Of a stretch of DNA of 64,000 bases, positions 25,759 to 34,920 are shown piece by piece; the first letter of the stretch is position 1; each line of letters begins with the position of its first letter. The DNA is from an uncultured SAR116 cluster alpha proteobacterium (GTDB lineage Bacteria > Pseudomonadota > Alphaproteobacteria > Puniceispirillales > GCA-002684695): NCBI GenBank assembly GCA_902612965.1, contig CACMFN010000001.1, positions 192,001 through 256,000 of the forward strand. Direction: 5' to 3'. Both the position numbers and the translations under genes were made by a program. The notes beneath the pieces were generated by a model. The model saw only the letters and a program-made list of their open reading frames with translations, searched no databases and was not told the DNA's origin.

Positions 25759-26550
25759 ATGATAGATAATCCTTATTCATCTTTTGATATTAAAGGCAAA
25801 GTAGCATTAGTTGTTGGTGCTACTGGTGCATTTGGAAGTGTGGCTGCGAGAACCTATGCTGGTGCAGGTTGTAAAGTTGCTTTGACTGGAGGAAATAAAA
25901 GTGAATTAGAAAAAATTTCAGATGAAATTTCTAAAGTTGGTTGTGAAAATTTATTAATTAATGAAAGGCCATCCTCAGAAAAAGAATGTCAAACAATAGT
26001 AAAATCAACAGTAAAAAAATTTGCTCGTATTGATATACTTGTGGTTGCATCTGGAATTAACAAAGTATCAAAAATAGATGAAATGTCTCCTGATACTTTT
26101 TCAACAGTTATGGATGTAAATGTAAATCAATCTTGGCTAATGGCTAGAGAAGTAACTAAACAAATGAAAAATCAAGGTGAAGGTGGAAAAATTGTCCTTG
26201 TATCCTCAGCAAGAGGATTATTAGGTCATCCAGCGGGTTATACTGCATATTGTGCATCTAAATCAGCAGTTGACGGAATAACTAAAGCTCTAGGATGTGA
26301 ACTAGGCGATACAGGAATTACAGTTAATGCAATCGCTCCAACTGTATTCAGGTCACCTCTAACGTCTTGGATGTTTGAAGACAATCCAGAAGCTGAAAAA
26401 GTGAGATCTGGTTTTATTACTCGTGTACCAAAAGGAAGGTTAGGAGAGCCTGAAGATCTCGCTGGCCCATTACTTTTTCTTTCTTCAAAGGCTTCTGATT
26501 TTTATACTGGACACATTTTATATGCAGATGGAGGTTACACTGCAGGTTAA
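25759..26550 (+). CDS. Short-chain dehydrogenase/reductase
   Basis: A 263-residue classical SDR. The nucleotide-binding loop is G-A-T-G-A-F-G (20-26), the catalytic set is S149/S150, Y164 and K168 (Y-C-A-S-K), and the C-terminal Y-A-D-G-G-Y is typical. The gene lies between the cupin and a hydroxyacyl-CoA dehydrogenase, which it overlaps by 29 bases. It could reduce or oxidise a hydroxyl or keto group of a ring or ring-fission product. Reductive attack on a trihydroxybenzene, as done by SDR phloroglucinol reductases, is one hypothesis raised by the co-regulated transhydroxylase. Confidence 0.92.
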   Translation: MIDNPYSSFDIKGKVALVVGATGAFGSVAARTYAGAGCKVALTGGNKSELEKISDEISKVGCENLLINERPSSEKECQTIVKSTVKKFARIDILVVASGINKVSKIDEMSPDTFSTVMDVNVNQSWLMAREVTKQMKNQGEGGKIVLVSSARGLLGHPAGYTAYCASKSAVDGITKALGCELGDTGITVNAIAPTVFRSPLTSWMFEDNPEAEKVRSGFITRVPKGRLGEPEDLAGPLLFLSSKASDFYTGHILYADGGYTAG

Positions 26551-27457
26551 AAATGTAACAATAATTGGATCCGGGTTGATGGGACATGGTATAGCCCTCA
26601 AATTTGCTCAGTATAATTGTAATGTTATTGTTTATGATCCAAATGATGTTTCATTAGATTCTTTGTTTGAGAGAATTGAGATAAGCTTATCTCAAATGGA
26701 AATAAAAAAAGAAGAAATTAAAAAAATTATTTCCTCAATAAACAAAACTAATAATCTTGAACAAGCATTGGAAAAAGCTGAGTTTGTTATTGAAGCTGCT
26801 CCAGAAAAATTGGACCTCAAACAAAATATATTTAAAGAAATAGAAAAATTAGCACCGCAGGATTGTATATTTGCATCTAATACTTCTGTTATTCAAATAA
26901 CAAAAATTGTTGACCAAATGGTAAATAAGAACAGGGCCCTTGGAACACATTGGTGGAACCCGCCTCATCTTATTCCATTAGTTGAAGTCATTAAGACTGA
27001 ATGGACTGATGAAAAAGCCATGAATAAAACTATTCAATTATTGAAAGATATAGGAAAAATTCCTGTAAGAGTTGAGAAAGATGTTCCCGGATTTATAGGT
27101 AATAGGTTGCAGCATGCCTTATGGAGAGAGGCAATCAGTTTAGTCGAAAATGGGGTTTGTGATGCTGAGGCAGTAGATACTGTTATTAAATCAAGTTTTG
27201 GAAGACGTCTTTCAGTTCTTGGCCCCCTAGAAAATGCTGATCTAGTAGGAACCGACCTAACGTTAGATGTTCACGAAAATGTCCTCTTCGATCTAGAAAA
27301 AAGTGAAAAACCTTCTAATTTTCTTGTGGACCTCGTAGAAAAAGGGAAACTTGGAATGAAATCTGGTGAAGGTTTCAAAAAATGGAAAGATCAAGACTTA
27401 GAGACCACAAAGTCAAAGATAAGTAAATTTTTGAAAAACCTTGAAAAGATAATTTGA
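26522..27457 (+). CDS. 3-hydroxyacyl-CoA dehydrogenase family protein
   Basis: A 311-residue stand-alone NAD-dependent dehydrogenase. The Rossmann motif is I-I-G-S-G-L-M-G-H-G-I near residue 13, S-N-T-S-V lies near 120, and the catalytic His is in G-T-H-W-W-N-P-P near 142, followed by I-P-L-V-E-V. The W-W-N-P-P-H variant differs from the F-F-N-P-V of beta-oxidation enzymes and is seen in relatives acting on non-CoA hydroxy acids. It could therefore oxidise a free hydroxy-keto acid. It overlaps the SDR gene by 29 bases, and the next gene is the intradiol dioxygenase. Confidence 0.9.
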   Translation: MQMEVTLQVKNVTIIGSGLMGHGIALKFAQYNCNVIVYDPNDVSLDSLFERIEISLSQMEIKKEEIKKIISSINKTNNLEQALEKAEFVIEAAPEKLDLKQNIFKEIEKLAPQDCIFASNTSVIQITKIVDQMVNKNRALGTHWWNPPHLIPLVEVIKTEWTDEKAMNKTIQLLKDIGKIPVRVEKDVPGFIGNRLQHALWREAISLVENGVCDAEAVDTVIKSSFGRRLSVLGPLENADLVGTDLTLDVHENVLFDLEKSEKPSNFLVDLVEKGKLGMKSGEGFKKWKDQDLETTKSKISKFLKNLEKII

Positions 27458-27503
27458 TCATAGAGTTACAATTATATTAATTTTTTAAAATAGCGGGGAT
27501 TAT

Positions 27504-28370
27504 ATGCAATATTTTTCAGAAAAACATTCTGCAGAAGTGGTTATAAAGCAGTATGAAAATTGCAAAAACTTAAGACTAAAAAAAATTATGGAAAGTGCTA
27601 TTACCCATTTACATGATTTCGTAAAAGATGTTGAGCCAACTCAAGAAGAATGGAGTTATGTAATTGATTATTTGACTAAAACAGGTCAAAAATGTGATGA
27701 CAAGAGGCAGGAATTTATTTTGCTTTCTGATGTTCTAGGAATATCTGCCTTAGTTGACACTATTAACAATAGAAAAAGTATTAATGCTACTGAATCAACG
27801 GTTTTAGGTCCTTTCCATGTAAACAATGCTCCAAAAAGAAAAATGGGTGAGAATATTAACCACGATGGCAAAGGTGAACCAGCTTATATTTTTGGGCAGA
27901 TATTAGATACTAATAATAACCCAATTGAACATGCTGAAATTGATGTATGGCAGGCTAATGAAGATGGATTTTATGATATTCAGCAACCTGATGTTCAGCC
28001 AGAAATGAATTTAAGAGGTGTTTTTAAAACTGATAAAGACGGTAAATATTATTTTCGTTCAGTTAAACCAAAATTCTATTCAATACCTACTGATGGCCCT
28101 GTGGGGACAATGATATCAGCTACAGGAAGACACCCTAATAGACCAGCTCATCTTCATTATATTGTAAGTGCAAAGGGCTATAAACCTGTTGTTACACATG
28201 TGTTTGTGAAAGGAAGTGAGTACTTAGACTCAGACGCAGTTTTTGGAGTTAAAGAAAGCTTAATAAGCGAATACATTTTAATAACAGATAAAAACAAAAT
28301 TAAAGAGTATGGTTTTGAAGATCAATACTATGAACTTGAATTTAATTTTGTTTTAGAAAAAACAGATTAA
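27504..28370 (+). CDS. Intradiol ring-cleavage dioxygenase, hydroxyquinol/catechol 1,2-type
   Basis: A 288-residue Fe(III) dioxygenase with the N-terminal helical dimerisation domain of catechol and hydroxyquinol 1,2-dioxygenases and the four iron ligands Y157 (G-F-Y-D), Y192 (K-F-Y-S-I-P), H216 and H218 (R-P-A-H-L-H). L-G-P-F-H-V (101-106) and the adjacent A-P-x-x-x-x-G segment are more like hydroxyquinol 1,2-dioxygenases. It would open 1,2,4-trihydroxybenzene or a catechol to a maleylacetate or muconate product in the cytoplasm. It is last in an operon that shares its palindromic operator with the transhydroxylase operon. Hydroxyquinol made by that molybdenum enzyme is a logical substrate. 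It ends three bases from a convergent gene. Confidence 0.92.
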   Translation: MQYFSEKHSAEVVIKQYENCKNLRLKKIMESAITHLHDFVKDVEPTQEEWSYVIDYLTKTGQKCDDKRQEFILLSDVLGISALVDTINNRKSINATESTVLGPFHVNNAPKRKMGENINHDGKGEPAYIFGQILDTNNNPIEHAEIDVWQANEDGFYDIQQPDVQPEMNLRGVFKTDKDGKYYFRSVKPKFYSIPTDGPVGTMISATGRHPNRPAHLHYIVSAKGYKPVVTHVFVKGSEYLDSDAVFGVKESLISEYILITDKNKIKEYGFEDQYYELEFNFVLEKTD

Positions 28371-28373
28371 AAA

Positions 28374-29639
28374 TTAAACAAAAGGCAAATAATATTCTCT
28401 TACTTCATCAAGATTTTTATCCTGTAGGCGCTGAGCTTCGTCTTTTTTAATTTCTATAAATGCATTACAAAAATTATCACCTATTTTTGACTTTAGTACT
28501 TTATCATTTTCTAAAGCAGCAATAGCCTTTGATAAACTTGAAGGAACATGTTTTGTTGCACGAACATTTTCCATTCCGTCAAGGTCCTCAGCAGGTAAAA
28601 GTTTATATTTATTTTTGATCCCTAGCATGCTTGCTTTCAAAATTGAGGATGTAACAATATAAGGGTTTCCTGCGCCATCAGCAGTTCTATGTTCTATTCT
28701 TGAAGAATTTGAAGATGATGTTGATGTTCTGATTGTAACCATTCTGTGGTCACCAGCCCAGTTTGCCCAGTATCCTGCCATTGAAGCTGGTTGCAGTCTA
28801 TCGTAACTGTTAACAGTTGATGCTAGTAGTGCAGACAATCCTTCATGATGATTAATCAATCCGCTAATGCAATCATTAGCTATTTCTGATAGTTTTCCAT
28901 CTTTTTCGATAACATTAATTTTACTTTTATCCACAAAGCTAAAATTAACATGCAGCCCTGACCCGCCTCTTTCAGGAATAGGTTTTGGCATAAAAGATAA
29001 AATTAATCCCTCTTGGAAAGCAATCTCTTTTGCCATAGTTTTAAATAAAAAAGCATTATCACAAGCTTTTAAGGCCTCATCAAAACCTAAAGTTAGTTCA
29101 AATTGACCATTATCATATTCACCATTTATACTCTCAACTGGTAGACCCATTTCGGTTGCTCTTTCCCAAATCTTCCCCATTAAGTTCTTTGGGTCATTAG
29201 ATGGACCAGTTCCATACACAAATGCTCCTGGTGTATTGTAAGGTATCCATACACCGTCTTCATCTCTCTCAAAAACATAGGCTTCAAATTCAAGGCCTAC
29301 CATTGGCTTGAGGTCAAGATCATTAAATTCTTTTATTATTTTCTTTAAATTTGTTCTTGGGCAAAGGTCGTATTCTTTACCTTCAAATTTTAAATCACCC
29401 AGTGCAATTTCTGTATTTTCCTGCCAGGATTTAAAGGTTTCTTTTTCTAATGAGAGTTTCATATCAGGAATACCATCAAATAGTCCTGTACCTGGAATAT
29501 TAAGTAAGTCTCTATCAAAAGACACTGACAAAGCACATGCTGCAAAGCCTATATCACCACTTTTAGCTAGATCTGGTTGTACATATTTACCTTTTGGCAA
29601 GCCTAAAAAATCACAAAATAATACTCTAGTTCTTGTCAT
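28374..29639 (-). CDS. Glutamine synthetase family protein (gamma-glutamyl-amine ligase candidate), copy 1
   Basis: A 421-residue GS-fold protein, shorter than housekeeping GlnA (about 470). The N-terminal beta-grasp is reduced: it begins at V-L-F-C-D-F-L-G-L-P-K-G-K. Metal and ammonium-side features are present: G-L-E-F-E near 108, G-G-S-G-L-H-V-N near 233, and the R-I-E-H-R-T-A-D arginines near 319. Family members outside nitrogen assimilation ligate glutamate to amines (PuuA, IpuC, aniline AtdA1). It is last in the leftward operon with a P450, a class I glutamine amidotransferase-like hydrolase, a TctCAB transporter and a second GS paralogue, so gamma-glutamylation of an imported amine is the best reading. 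The amine is unknown. Confidence 0.88.
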   Translation of the reverse strand: MTRTRVLFCDFLGLPKGKYVQPDLAKSGDIGFAACALSVSFDRDLLNIPGTGLFDGIPDMKLSLEKETFKSWQENTEIALGDLKFEGKEYDLCPRTNLKKIIKEFNDLDLKPMVGLEFEAYVFERDEDGVWIPYNTPGAFVYGTGPSNDPKNLMGKIWERATEMGLPVESINGEYDNGQFELTLGFDEALKACDNAFLFKTMAKEIAFQEGLILSFMPKPIPERGGSGLHVNFSFVDKSKINVIEKDGKLSEIANDCISGLINHHEGLSALLASTVNSYDRLQPASMAGYWANWAGDHRMVTIRTSTSSSNSSRIEHRTADGAGNPYIVTSSILKASMLGIKNKYKLLPAEDLDGMENVRATKHVPSSLSKAIAALENDKVLKSKIGDNFCNAFIEIKKDEAQRLQDKNLDEVREYYLPFV

Positions 29640-29730
29640 GTTTTGCCATTAAAATATTAAATTAAAATTTGTTCCTAGTAATTTGTTATCAATATACAGC
29701 TAGAGTCAATAATGAAATCTTTATCTGTAA

Positions 29731-30963
29731 TTAGTTTATTCTCACTTTTAAACTTTTAACACCACAAATGAAGTTAGATCTTGTCCAAGTAGGTTCTGAT
29801 AATGGTTCTATTTTATTAATTCTTTTAACTACCTCTTCTAAAATTATTCTCACTTCCATTCTTGCAAGCCATATTCCTAGACAAAAATGGACACCACCTT
29901 GACCAAACGATATATGTGGATTTGGTGATCTTGAAATAATAGGAGTGTGAGGTTCAATAAACACTTCTTTATCTCTATTACCTGAAACAAACCACAAGAT
30001 CACTTTATCACCCTCTTTAATTTTTTTATTAGCAAATTCAACGTCACATGTTGCAGTTCTTCTAAAATACATTGTTGGAGATGCTAACCTAATAAATTCA
30101 TCTGCACAGGTGCTCCAGTAATTATTTGTTTTTAAGTCTACTATAAGTTTATTATTTAAAGACAATTGATACATTGACATAGCAATGCTGTATCTAGTTG
30201 TGTCATTTCCAGCGGCAATTAATAAACAGAAGAAGTTTTTGAATTCATGTGGTTGCATCACTTTTTCTGCAGAGTTTGTACTAAGTACTTTTGATAACAC
30301 ACCATTTTTATCTATTGGAATTTCCCCATTTAGAATTTTTTCAGCGTAATCGTATAAATCTAAAGCGGCTGGTGAACGAAAAGGCATGAAACGATATTGA
30401 CTACTATCTAGTTTATCAACGATGTGATCAGTAAATTCAGGGTCTGAATTACCTATGAGAGCGTCTCCTTTCATAACAAGCCATTCCAAATCACTGTCTG
30501 GCAAACCGAGGATCCTTCCAAGCATCATCATAGGAAGTTGCTTTGCTATTTTTTCTACAATATCAAATTCGGAATTTTCTAAAGCATCATCTATAATATT
30601 TTTAGCCAAATCTCTGACCATGCTCTCATAGTTTGAAATAGCTTTTTGAGAAAAAGCTGGAGCTAACATCATTCTAGTTATTCTGTGCTCAGGTGGGTCT
30701 GTTTCTTGAAATGTTCTTCTTGCTAAGTATTCTTCTTCGGTTTGATCTTCAATTCTGATTCCTTTTGCTGAACTAAAGACTTTATTATTATTATTGATTT
30801 TTAAAATGTCAGCATGTTTTGTAATTGACCAAAAACCTCTTCCATTAATTTCTTCAGTCCAACATACAGGATCCTCTTTTCTTATTCTTTCAAAAGTATT
30901 ATGAGGAACTCCGTTTGAAAAACTATCATGGTCACTAAGATCTAAATACCCATCATCTTTCAT
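29731..30963 (-). CDS. Cytochrome P450, copy 1
   Basis: A 410-residue soluble bacterial P450. The heme thiolate is C361 within F-G-Q-G-G-V-H-F-C-L-G, the I-helix is A-A-G-N-D-T-T-R near 238, and the K-helix ExxR is E-F-I-R near 280. It carries no fused reductase, and no ferredoxin or ferredoxin reductase gene is visible in the window. Its ATG shares a base with the stop of the amidotransferase-like gene upstream, and the GS-like ligase follows. Oxidation of a glutamylated amine, for example N-dealkylation or hydroxylation, would fit this setting. That role is proposed here and is not known for the family. Confidence 0.93.
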   Translation of the reverse strand: MKDDGYLDLSDHDSFSNGVPHNTFERIRKEDPVCWTEEINGRGFWSITKHADILKINNNNKVFSSAKGIRIEDQTEEEYLARRTFQETDPPEHRITRMMLAPAFSQKAISNYESMVRDLAKNIIDDALENSEFDIVEKIAKQLPMMMLGRILGLPDSDLEWLVMKGDALIGNSDPEFTDHIVDKLDSSQYRFMPFRSPAALDLYDYAEKILNGEIPIDKNGVLSKVLSTNSAEKVMQPHEFKNFFCLLIAAGNDTTRYSIAMSMYQLSLNNKLIVDLKTNNYWSTCADEFIRLASPTMYFRRTATCDVEFANKKIKEGDKVILWFVSGNRDKEVFIEPHTPIISRSPNPHISFGQGGVHFCLGIWLARMEVRIILEEVVKRINKIEPLSEPTWTRSNFICGVKSLKVRIN

Positions 30964-31697
30964 TATACTCTCTTTTCAGAAAAAAGATTAAATTTAATAA
31001 AATTCTCACACCATAAAGAAAAAGTATTTCCGTGTACATTATTAGAGAGAGAATCTATAGCATTTTTAAAAATTTTTGGACCAAGCATTTCTTCATATTT
31101 TTCTACAATTGTTTTCATAAACATATAGTCAAATTCTGGATGTGCCTGGGTAGTAAAAATGTGGTTTCCTTTTGAAAAACTAGCAATTTTACAATTTTGG
31201 GTTGAACCTAAAAGTTTACAACCTTTTGGCATTAATGATACTTGATCCTCATGAAACACATATAAACTTAAATTTTTTTCAGGAGACATCCAAGGCATGA
31301 AGTTTTCAAATTTTGTTTCCTCAACACCTACATTCCATTTTATTTCTGATTTAGTAACACTACCCCCTAAGGCAACAGCAATTGCTTGATGTCCAAAACA
31401 TGAACCTATAAGAGGTTTTTTATTTAAATCACAATCTCTAATAAAATTATAAAGACTATCTGAAAATGAGTGATGATCTCTTACAGATAGGGGGCTACCA
31501 GTAATAAGGTATGCGTCTTGATCATTAATATTTTCAGGAAGCTCATTTCCAATAGTCATGTAAATTCTATAATTGAATCTACTTTCTAAAGAATCAAAAA
31601 GATCTCTAAATCTATGAGCATCGTCAGGAAATCTATCTCCAATATCTTCACTTTTATCATGATTTACTTGGAGTATTCCTAGTTTTAATTTTTTCAT
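30963..31697 (-). CDS. Class I glutamine amidotransferase-like gamma-glutamyl hydrolase
   Basis: A 244-residue GATase1 domain with a full triad: nucleophile C100 in G-S-C-F-G-H-Q and H186/E188 in A-H-P-E-F. It stands alone, without a synthetase domain. Such free-standing proteins include PuuD, which releases glutamate from gamma-glutamyl products, and AtdA2 of aniline degradation. It is coupled by a one-base overlap to the P450 and co-operonic with two GS-like ligases. Removal of glutamate after oxidation is the simplest role. A perfect hairpin separates it from tctC, and its own start lacks an obvious Shine-Dalgarno site. Confidence 0.9.
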   Translation of the reverse strand: MKKLKLGILQVNHDKSEDIGDRFPDDAHRFRDLFDSLESRFNYRIYMTIGNELPENINDQDAYLITGSPLSVRDHHSFSDSLYNFIRDCDLNKKPLIGSCFGHQAIAVALGGSVTKSEIKWNVGVEETKFENFMPWMSPEKNLSLYVFHEDQVSLMPKGCKLLGSTQNCKIASFSKGNHIFTTQAHPEFDYMFMKTIVEKYEEMLGPKIFKNAIDSLSNNVHGNTFSLWCENFIKFNLFSEKRV

Positions 31698-31706
31698 TTT
31701 TTTAAT

Positions 31707-31727
31707 GGGGCAACAAATTGTTGCCCC
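31707..31727 (-). promoter_or_regulatory. Perfect hairpin after tctC
   Basis: GGGGCAAC (31707-31714) pairs with GTTGCCCC (31720-31727); two more pairs can close most of the five-base loop. It starts nine bases after the tctC coding region and ends nine bases before the next ATG. On the transcribed strand an A-rich rather than T-rich tract follows, so it is not a normal terminator. It may protect the upstream mRNA end or govern initiation of the amidotransferase-like gene. Confidence 0.6.
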
Positions 31728-31736
31728 GATTTATGA

Positions 31737-32669
31737 TTATTTCAGCATTGCATTAAGTTCTGCTAATTTCTTCCTATCGGTGGCAATGCGTGCACTTGAT
31801 TCATTGGCATCTTGCCAGTAAACTCTTGCGCCGGTTTCCTCCATAAGACCTTGAGCAGCATCACCTAACATTGCTTTTTTAGCAATTTGAGCAATTTTAT
31901 CCTTAACATTTTGCGGTGTTCCTTTTTTAACAAAAAGACCATTCCACAATTCAATGTTGTTAATGCCAGCCTGCTCAGCAACAGTTCCTACATTTGGAAG
32001 TTTGCCAATTCTTTCTTCACCAATGTTTGCTAACACATTTATTTCACCTAAGCATGGTTCAATAAGAGCAAGAGTGGTGTTGATTACATCTGCGTCCCCT
32101 GCGGACAGAGAATTACAGTCTAACATGTCAAAAGCTGACTCATCAGCAAATTCAAAACCAAGTTTTTTAGCAGCAGCAAAAGATGCTTTCGTAGGGACTA
32201 GACCCGCACCAAAATGTCCTAAAACAACATCATTGTTCTTAGCATGAGCAGCAAGTTCTTTTAGATTCTTATATGGCGCATCACCTGAAGCAGCTAAAAC
32301 AAAAGGATATGTTAAGAATATCCCGACAGGCTCAAAACTGTCTTCTTCAATGCCAATATCAATTAATGGTCCAACTAATGGAACACCTATTACAAAAGAA
32401 CCAATTACAGAGCCGTCAGCTGGTGCATCTAAAACTTCAAGTGCACCAGGAAATGGTCCATCCCCGCCACCTGGTCTGTTTACAACTGAAGCAGGCATAC
32501 CAGTTTCATTTTTCCATTCATCAGCAATCATTCTAGTAAGAATGTCTTCAAAATCACCTGGTGGCCATGGAATTAAAAACTGAACTGGTCCATTTGGGTA
32601 GTCTGCATTAGCAGTACCAGAAAAAATAAATGAGAATGCTGTAATTGCAGCAATTAAAAATTTTTTCAT
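31737..32669 (-). CDS. tctC: Tripartite tricarboxylate transporter solute-binding protein (TctC/Bug)
   Basis: A 310-residue periplasmic receptor with a signal peptide cut near A-N-A (20-22), preceded by a strong AGGAGG site. The mature start Y-P-x-G-P-V-x-F-L-I-P-W-P-P-G-D is the Bug-family signature, where the loop binds a carboxylate. Unusually it comes after tctA and tctB in transcription order; TctC is more often first. It is followed by a perfect hairpin and then by the glutamyl-hydrolase candidate, not by its permease. The cargo is likely a carboxylated compound processed by the GS/P450 module. Confidence 0.93.
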   Translation of the reverse strand: MKKFLIAAITAFSFIFSGTANADYPNGPVQFLIPWPPGDFEDILTRMIADEWKNETGMPASVVNRPGGGDGPFPGALEVLDAPADGSVIGSFVIGVPLVGPLIDIGIEEDSFEPVGIFLTYPFVLAASGDAPYKNLKELAAHAKNNDVVLGHFGAGLVPTKASFAAAKKLGFEFADESAFDMLDCNSLSAGDADVINTTLALIEPCLGEINVLANIGEERIGKLPNVGTVAEQAGINNIELWNGLFVKKGTPQNVKDKIAQIAKKAMLGDAAQGLMEETGARVYWQDANESSARIATDRKKLAELNAMLK

Positions 32670-32688
32670 ATTTCCTCCTATTAAAATA

Positions 32689-34182
32689 TCAAATATTTTT
32701 TTTATTATAATTCCTAATATATGAGATCAAAGTTACAATAATTACAAGAAAAATAATAAATGCTAGTGTTCCTGAGACAGGCCTATTTATTATATCACTC
32801 CAAAATTTTATCTTGCTTGCACCAGCAGTTAATTTTTCAATCATTATTGATCCAAGAACCATACCTAAGACTATTGGAACCAATGGCCAATTTAATCTTC
32901 TTAAGATATATCCTAAAAGACCAAAACCAGCAGCAAATGCACAATCTACAAAATTATTTCTTATTGAAAAAACTCCTACAAAGGCAAGTATCATGATAAA
33001 CGCACCTAAAAATTTATTTGGTATATAAATAATTTTGGCTATAAATCTTGAAGTAAACAAAAGTGTTATAACGACTAAAATATTAATAAATAAAAGTGCA
33101 ATAAAAAGACTAAATAAAAAGTCAGGTGCTTTTTCAAAAATATCAGGTCCTGGTTTTATTCCAGCATCAAAAAAAACAACCATCATCATAGCCGTTAAAG
33201 CCTCACCTGGCACACCTAAAGCAAGTAGTGGGATCATTGCTGCTGCAGGAACAGCATTGTTGGATGTCTCGCACGCTATTAAACCCTCTGGTGCACCATA
33301 TCCAAATTTTGATGGATTTTTTGATAAACTTCTAGCTGTTGAATAACTGAAAAACTGCGCAACAAATTCACCAACACCCGGAATAATGCCCATTACAGTT
33401 CCAAACGACGCTGAAATAAATGCTACGGCAGGATATTTTTTTAGCTCAGCTAATCCTTTAAATAGGCCTTTAGTAATTTTTGTTTCTGGTGGGTCTGTAT
33501 CTTTGCCATTCATTAAATTAAGAGCTTGGCTAAGAGCAAAAATCCCAACTATTACAACTATTAAATTAAAACCCGAAGCTAAATACTCAATTTCAAAAGT
33601 ATACCTGGCAACACCTCTCGAAGTTTGTCTTCCAACCATTGAAATTAGAAAACCTAATGCAAAAAGCATCGCAGCAATAGCCATATTTTGTCTATGAGCG
33701 AGTATCAGAAGAACAGAACCAAGCGCTGCGGCCATGAAGATATCTCTTTGGCCAAATAATGCACCGAAGTCTCTTAGATATGGCCCAAACACAATTAGGC
33801 ATATTAATGCTATACTTATAGAGAAGCACCCTCCAAAAAAAGAAGATGAGTATGCAAGAGACAAAGCCCTTGGTGCATCTCCATTTTTTGTCATTGAATA
33901 ACCATCATAAGTTGTAAGGGCATTTACTGGTGTTCCAGGAGTATTAATAAGAATAGCGGGTATTGCGCCTCCGTACATGGCTGAACCATAGATTCCTAAT
34001 AGCAAAACAAGGCTGACTAAATCTTCAAGAAAAATTGTTGCTGGTAGCAGTATTGCAATTGCTATAGCCGGCCCTATACCTGGAATAGCTCCAATAACAA
34101 CACCTCCAATAGCACCGATCAAAATTGCTATTATGACATGTGTATCAAGAAGGTTAGATAGACCAAGTAGAAGGGCTTCCAT
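32689..34182 (-). CDS. tctA: Tripartite tricarboxylate transporter large permease (TctA)
   Basis: A 497-residue membrane protein with about 12 helices. Family motifs include G-A-I-P-G-I-G-P near residue 31, G-G-A-I-P-A-I-L-I-N-T-P-G-T-P near 71 and a second G-I-I-P-G-V-G-E near 262. It transports a carboxylate with protons or sodium, together with TctB and TctC. Its ATG shares a base with the tctB stop codon. The operon places it between a sulfatase and the GS/GATase/P450 genes. Several long open frames on the opposite strand are shadows of its regular codon pattern. Confidence 0.95.
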   Translation of the reverse strand: MEALLLGLSNLLDTHVIIAILIGAIGGVVIGAIPGIGPAIAIAILLPATIFLEDLVSLVLLLGIYGSAMYGGAIPAILINTPGTPVNALTTYDGYSMTKNGDAPRALSLAYSSSFFGGCFSISIALICLIVFGPYLRDFGALFGQRDIFMAAALGSVLLILAHRQNMAIAAMLFALGFLISMVGRQTSRGVARYTFEIEYLASGFNLIVVIVGIFALSQALNLMNGKDTDPPETKITKGLFKGLAELKKYPAVAFISASFGTVMGIIPGVGEFVAQFFSYSTARSLSKNPSKFGYGAPEGLIACETSNNAVPAAAMIPLLALGVPGEALTAMMMVVFFDAGIKPGPDIFEKAPDFLFSLFIALLFINILVVITLLFTSRFIAKIIYIPNKFLGAFIMILAFVGVFSIRNNFVDCAFAAGFGLLGYILRRLNWPLVPIVLGMVLGSIMIEKLTAGASKIKFWSDIINRPVSGTLAFIIFLVIIVTLISYIRNYNKKNI

Positions 34183-34868
34183 TAGAAATAAATCTTCATA
34201 AATACCTCAATATTTTCAGGAAAATATTTGTAAAGCCATATATTAACTGGAGTTTTAATTTGCAGTATTGATCTAAAAATTATAACAACTACAAAAGAAC
34301 ATATTGTACTTGTAAGTATCCACTTCTTAGTCCTGTAGCCAAGTCTGAATGTTAAGAAGTTTGCAAAAATCATAGTTGAAATTAAATATCCAAAAATTTC
34401 AATTGCGAAAGTATATATCAGAAAATATACAATAAATTCTATGGATCTAATCCACTGCGAAATTTCGTACTGTATTTTATTTGGTATTTTTAGACGTTGT
34501 GATTTTTTAAGCGACTTAAATGATTCATAAAGATTAATGAATGTAGCTGGTATTAAAATTACCATGCACAGCAATGGGCCAACCCATTGTTGCTTTAATA
34601 TTTTACCAACTCTTTTTTGAGGTAAGTTGCGAGTATCCCAGCCACTCTCAGTATTAAAATTTAAAAATAAAAAAATGATAAATAAAAGAAATATGAGAGA
34701 TAAAGTTAAATCTCCAGTTATTCGTCTAAATTCAAATAAATTTTCAACCTTAAATTTTTTCTCTTTAGGAATTATACAAGAAATCTGGCTGGAAGAAGTT
34801 TTTACAGAAAATTTTTTCTCTAAGACACTAGACTTAAAATCATTATCAGATGATAGATTTAACTTCAT
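34182..34868 (-). CDS. tctB: Tripartite tricarboxylate transporter small permease (TctB)
   Basis: A 228-residue protein with four predicted hydrophobic helices after a long polar N-terminal stretch of about 50 residues, the TctB topology. Sequence identity in this family is low, so the call rests on topology and the position directly before tctA with an overlapping stop/start. The extended, Ser/Lys-rich N-terminus is longer than usual; a later start is possible but no in-frame ATG with a good site stands out. Confidence 0.85.
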   Translation of the reverse strand: MKLNLSSDNDFKSSVLEKKFSVKTSSSQISCIIPKEKKFKVENLFEFRRITGDLTLSLIFLLFIIFLFLNFNTESGWDTRNLPQKRVGKILKQQWVGPLLCMVILIPATFINLYESFKSLKKSQRLKIPNKIQYEISQWIRSIEFIVYFLIYTFAIEIFGYLISTMIFANFLTFRLGYRTKKWILTSTICSFVVVIIFRSILQIKTPVNIWLYKYFPENIEVFMKIYF

Positions 34869-34920
34869 TAAAATATCTTAGACTAAATTGATTTTGAATT
34901 TATAAAAATTAAAAAATATT

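Noticed and set aside
32273-33697. Several open frames of 78-103 codons on the plus strand opposite tctC and tctA
   Set aside because: They lie fully inside two well-supported transporter genes, show no domain, and reflect the third-position pattern of the opposite strand.
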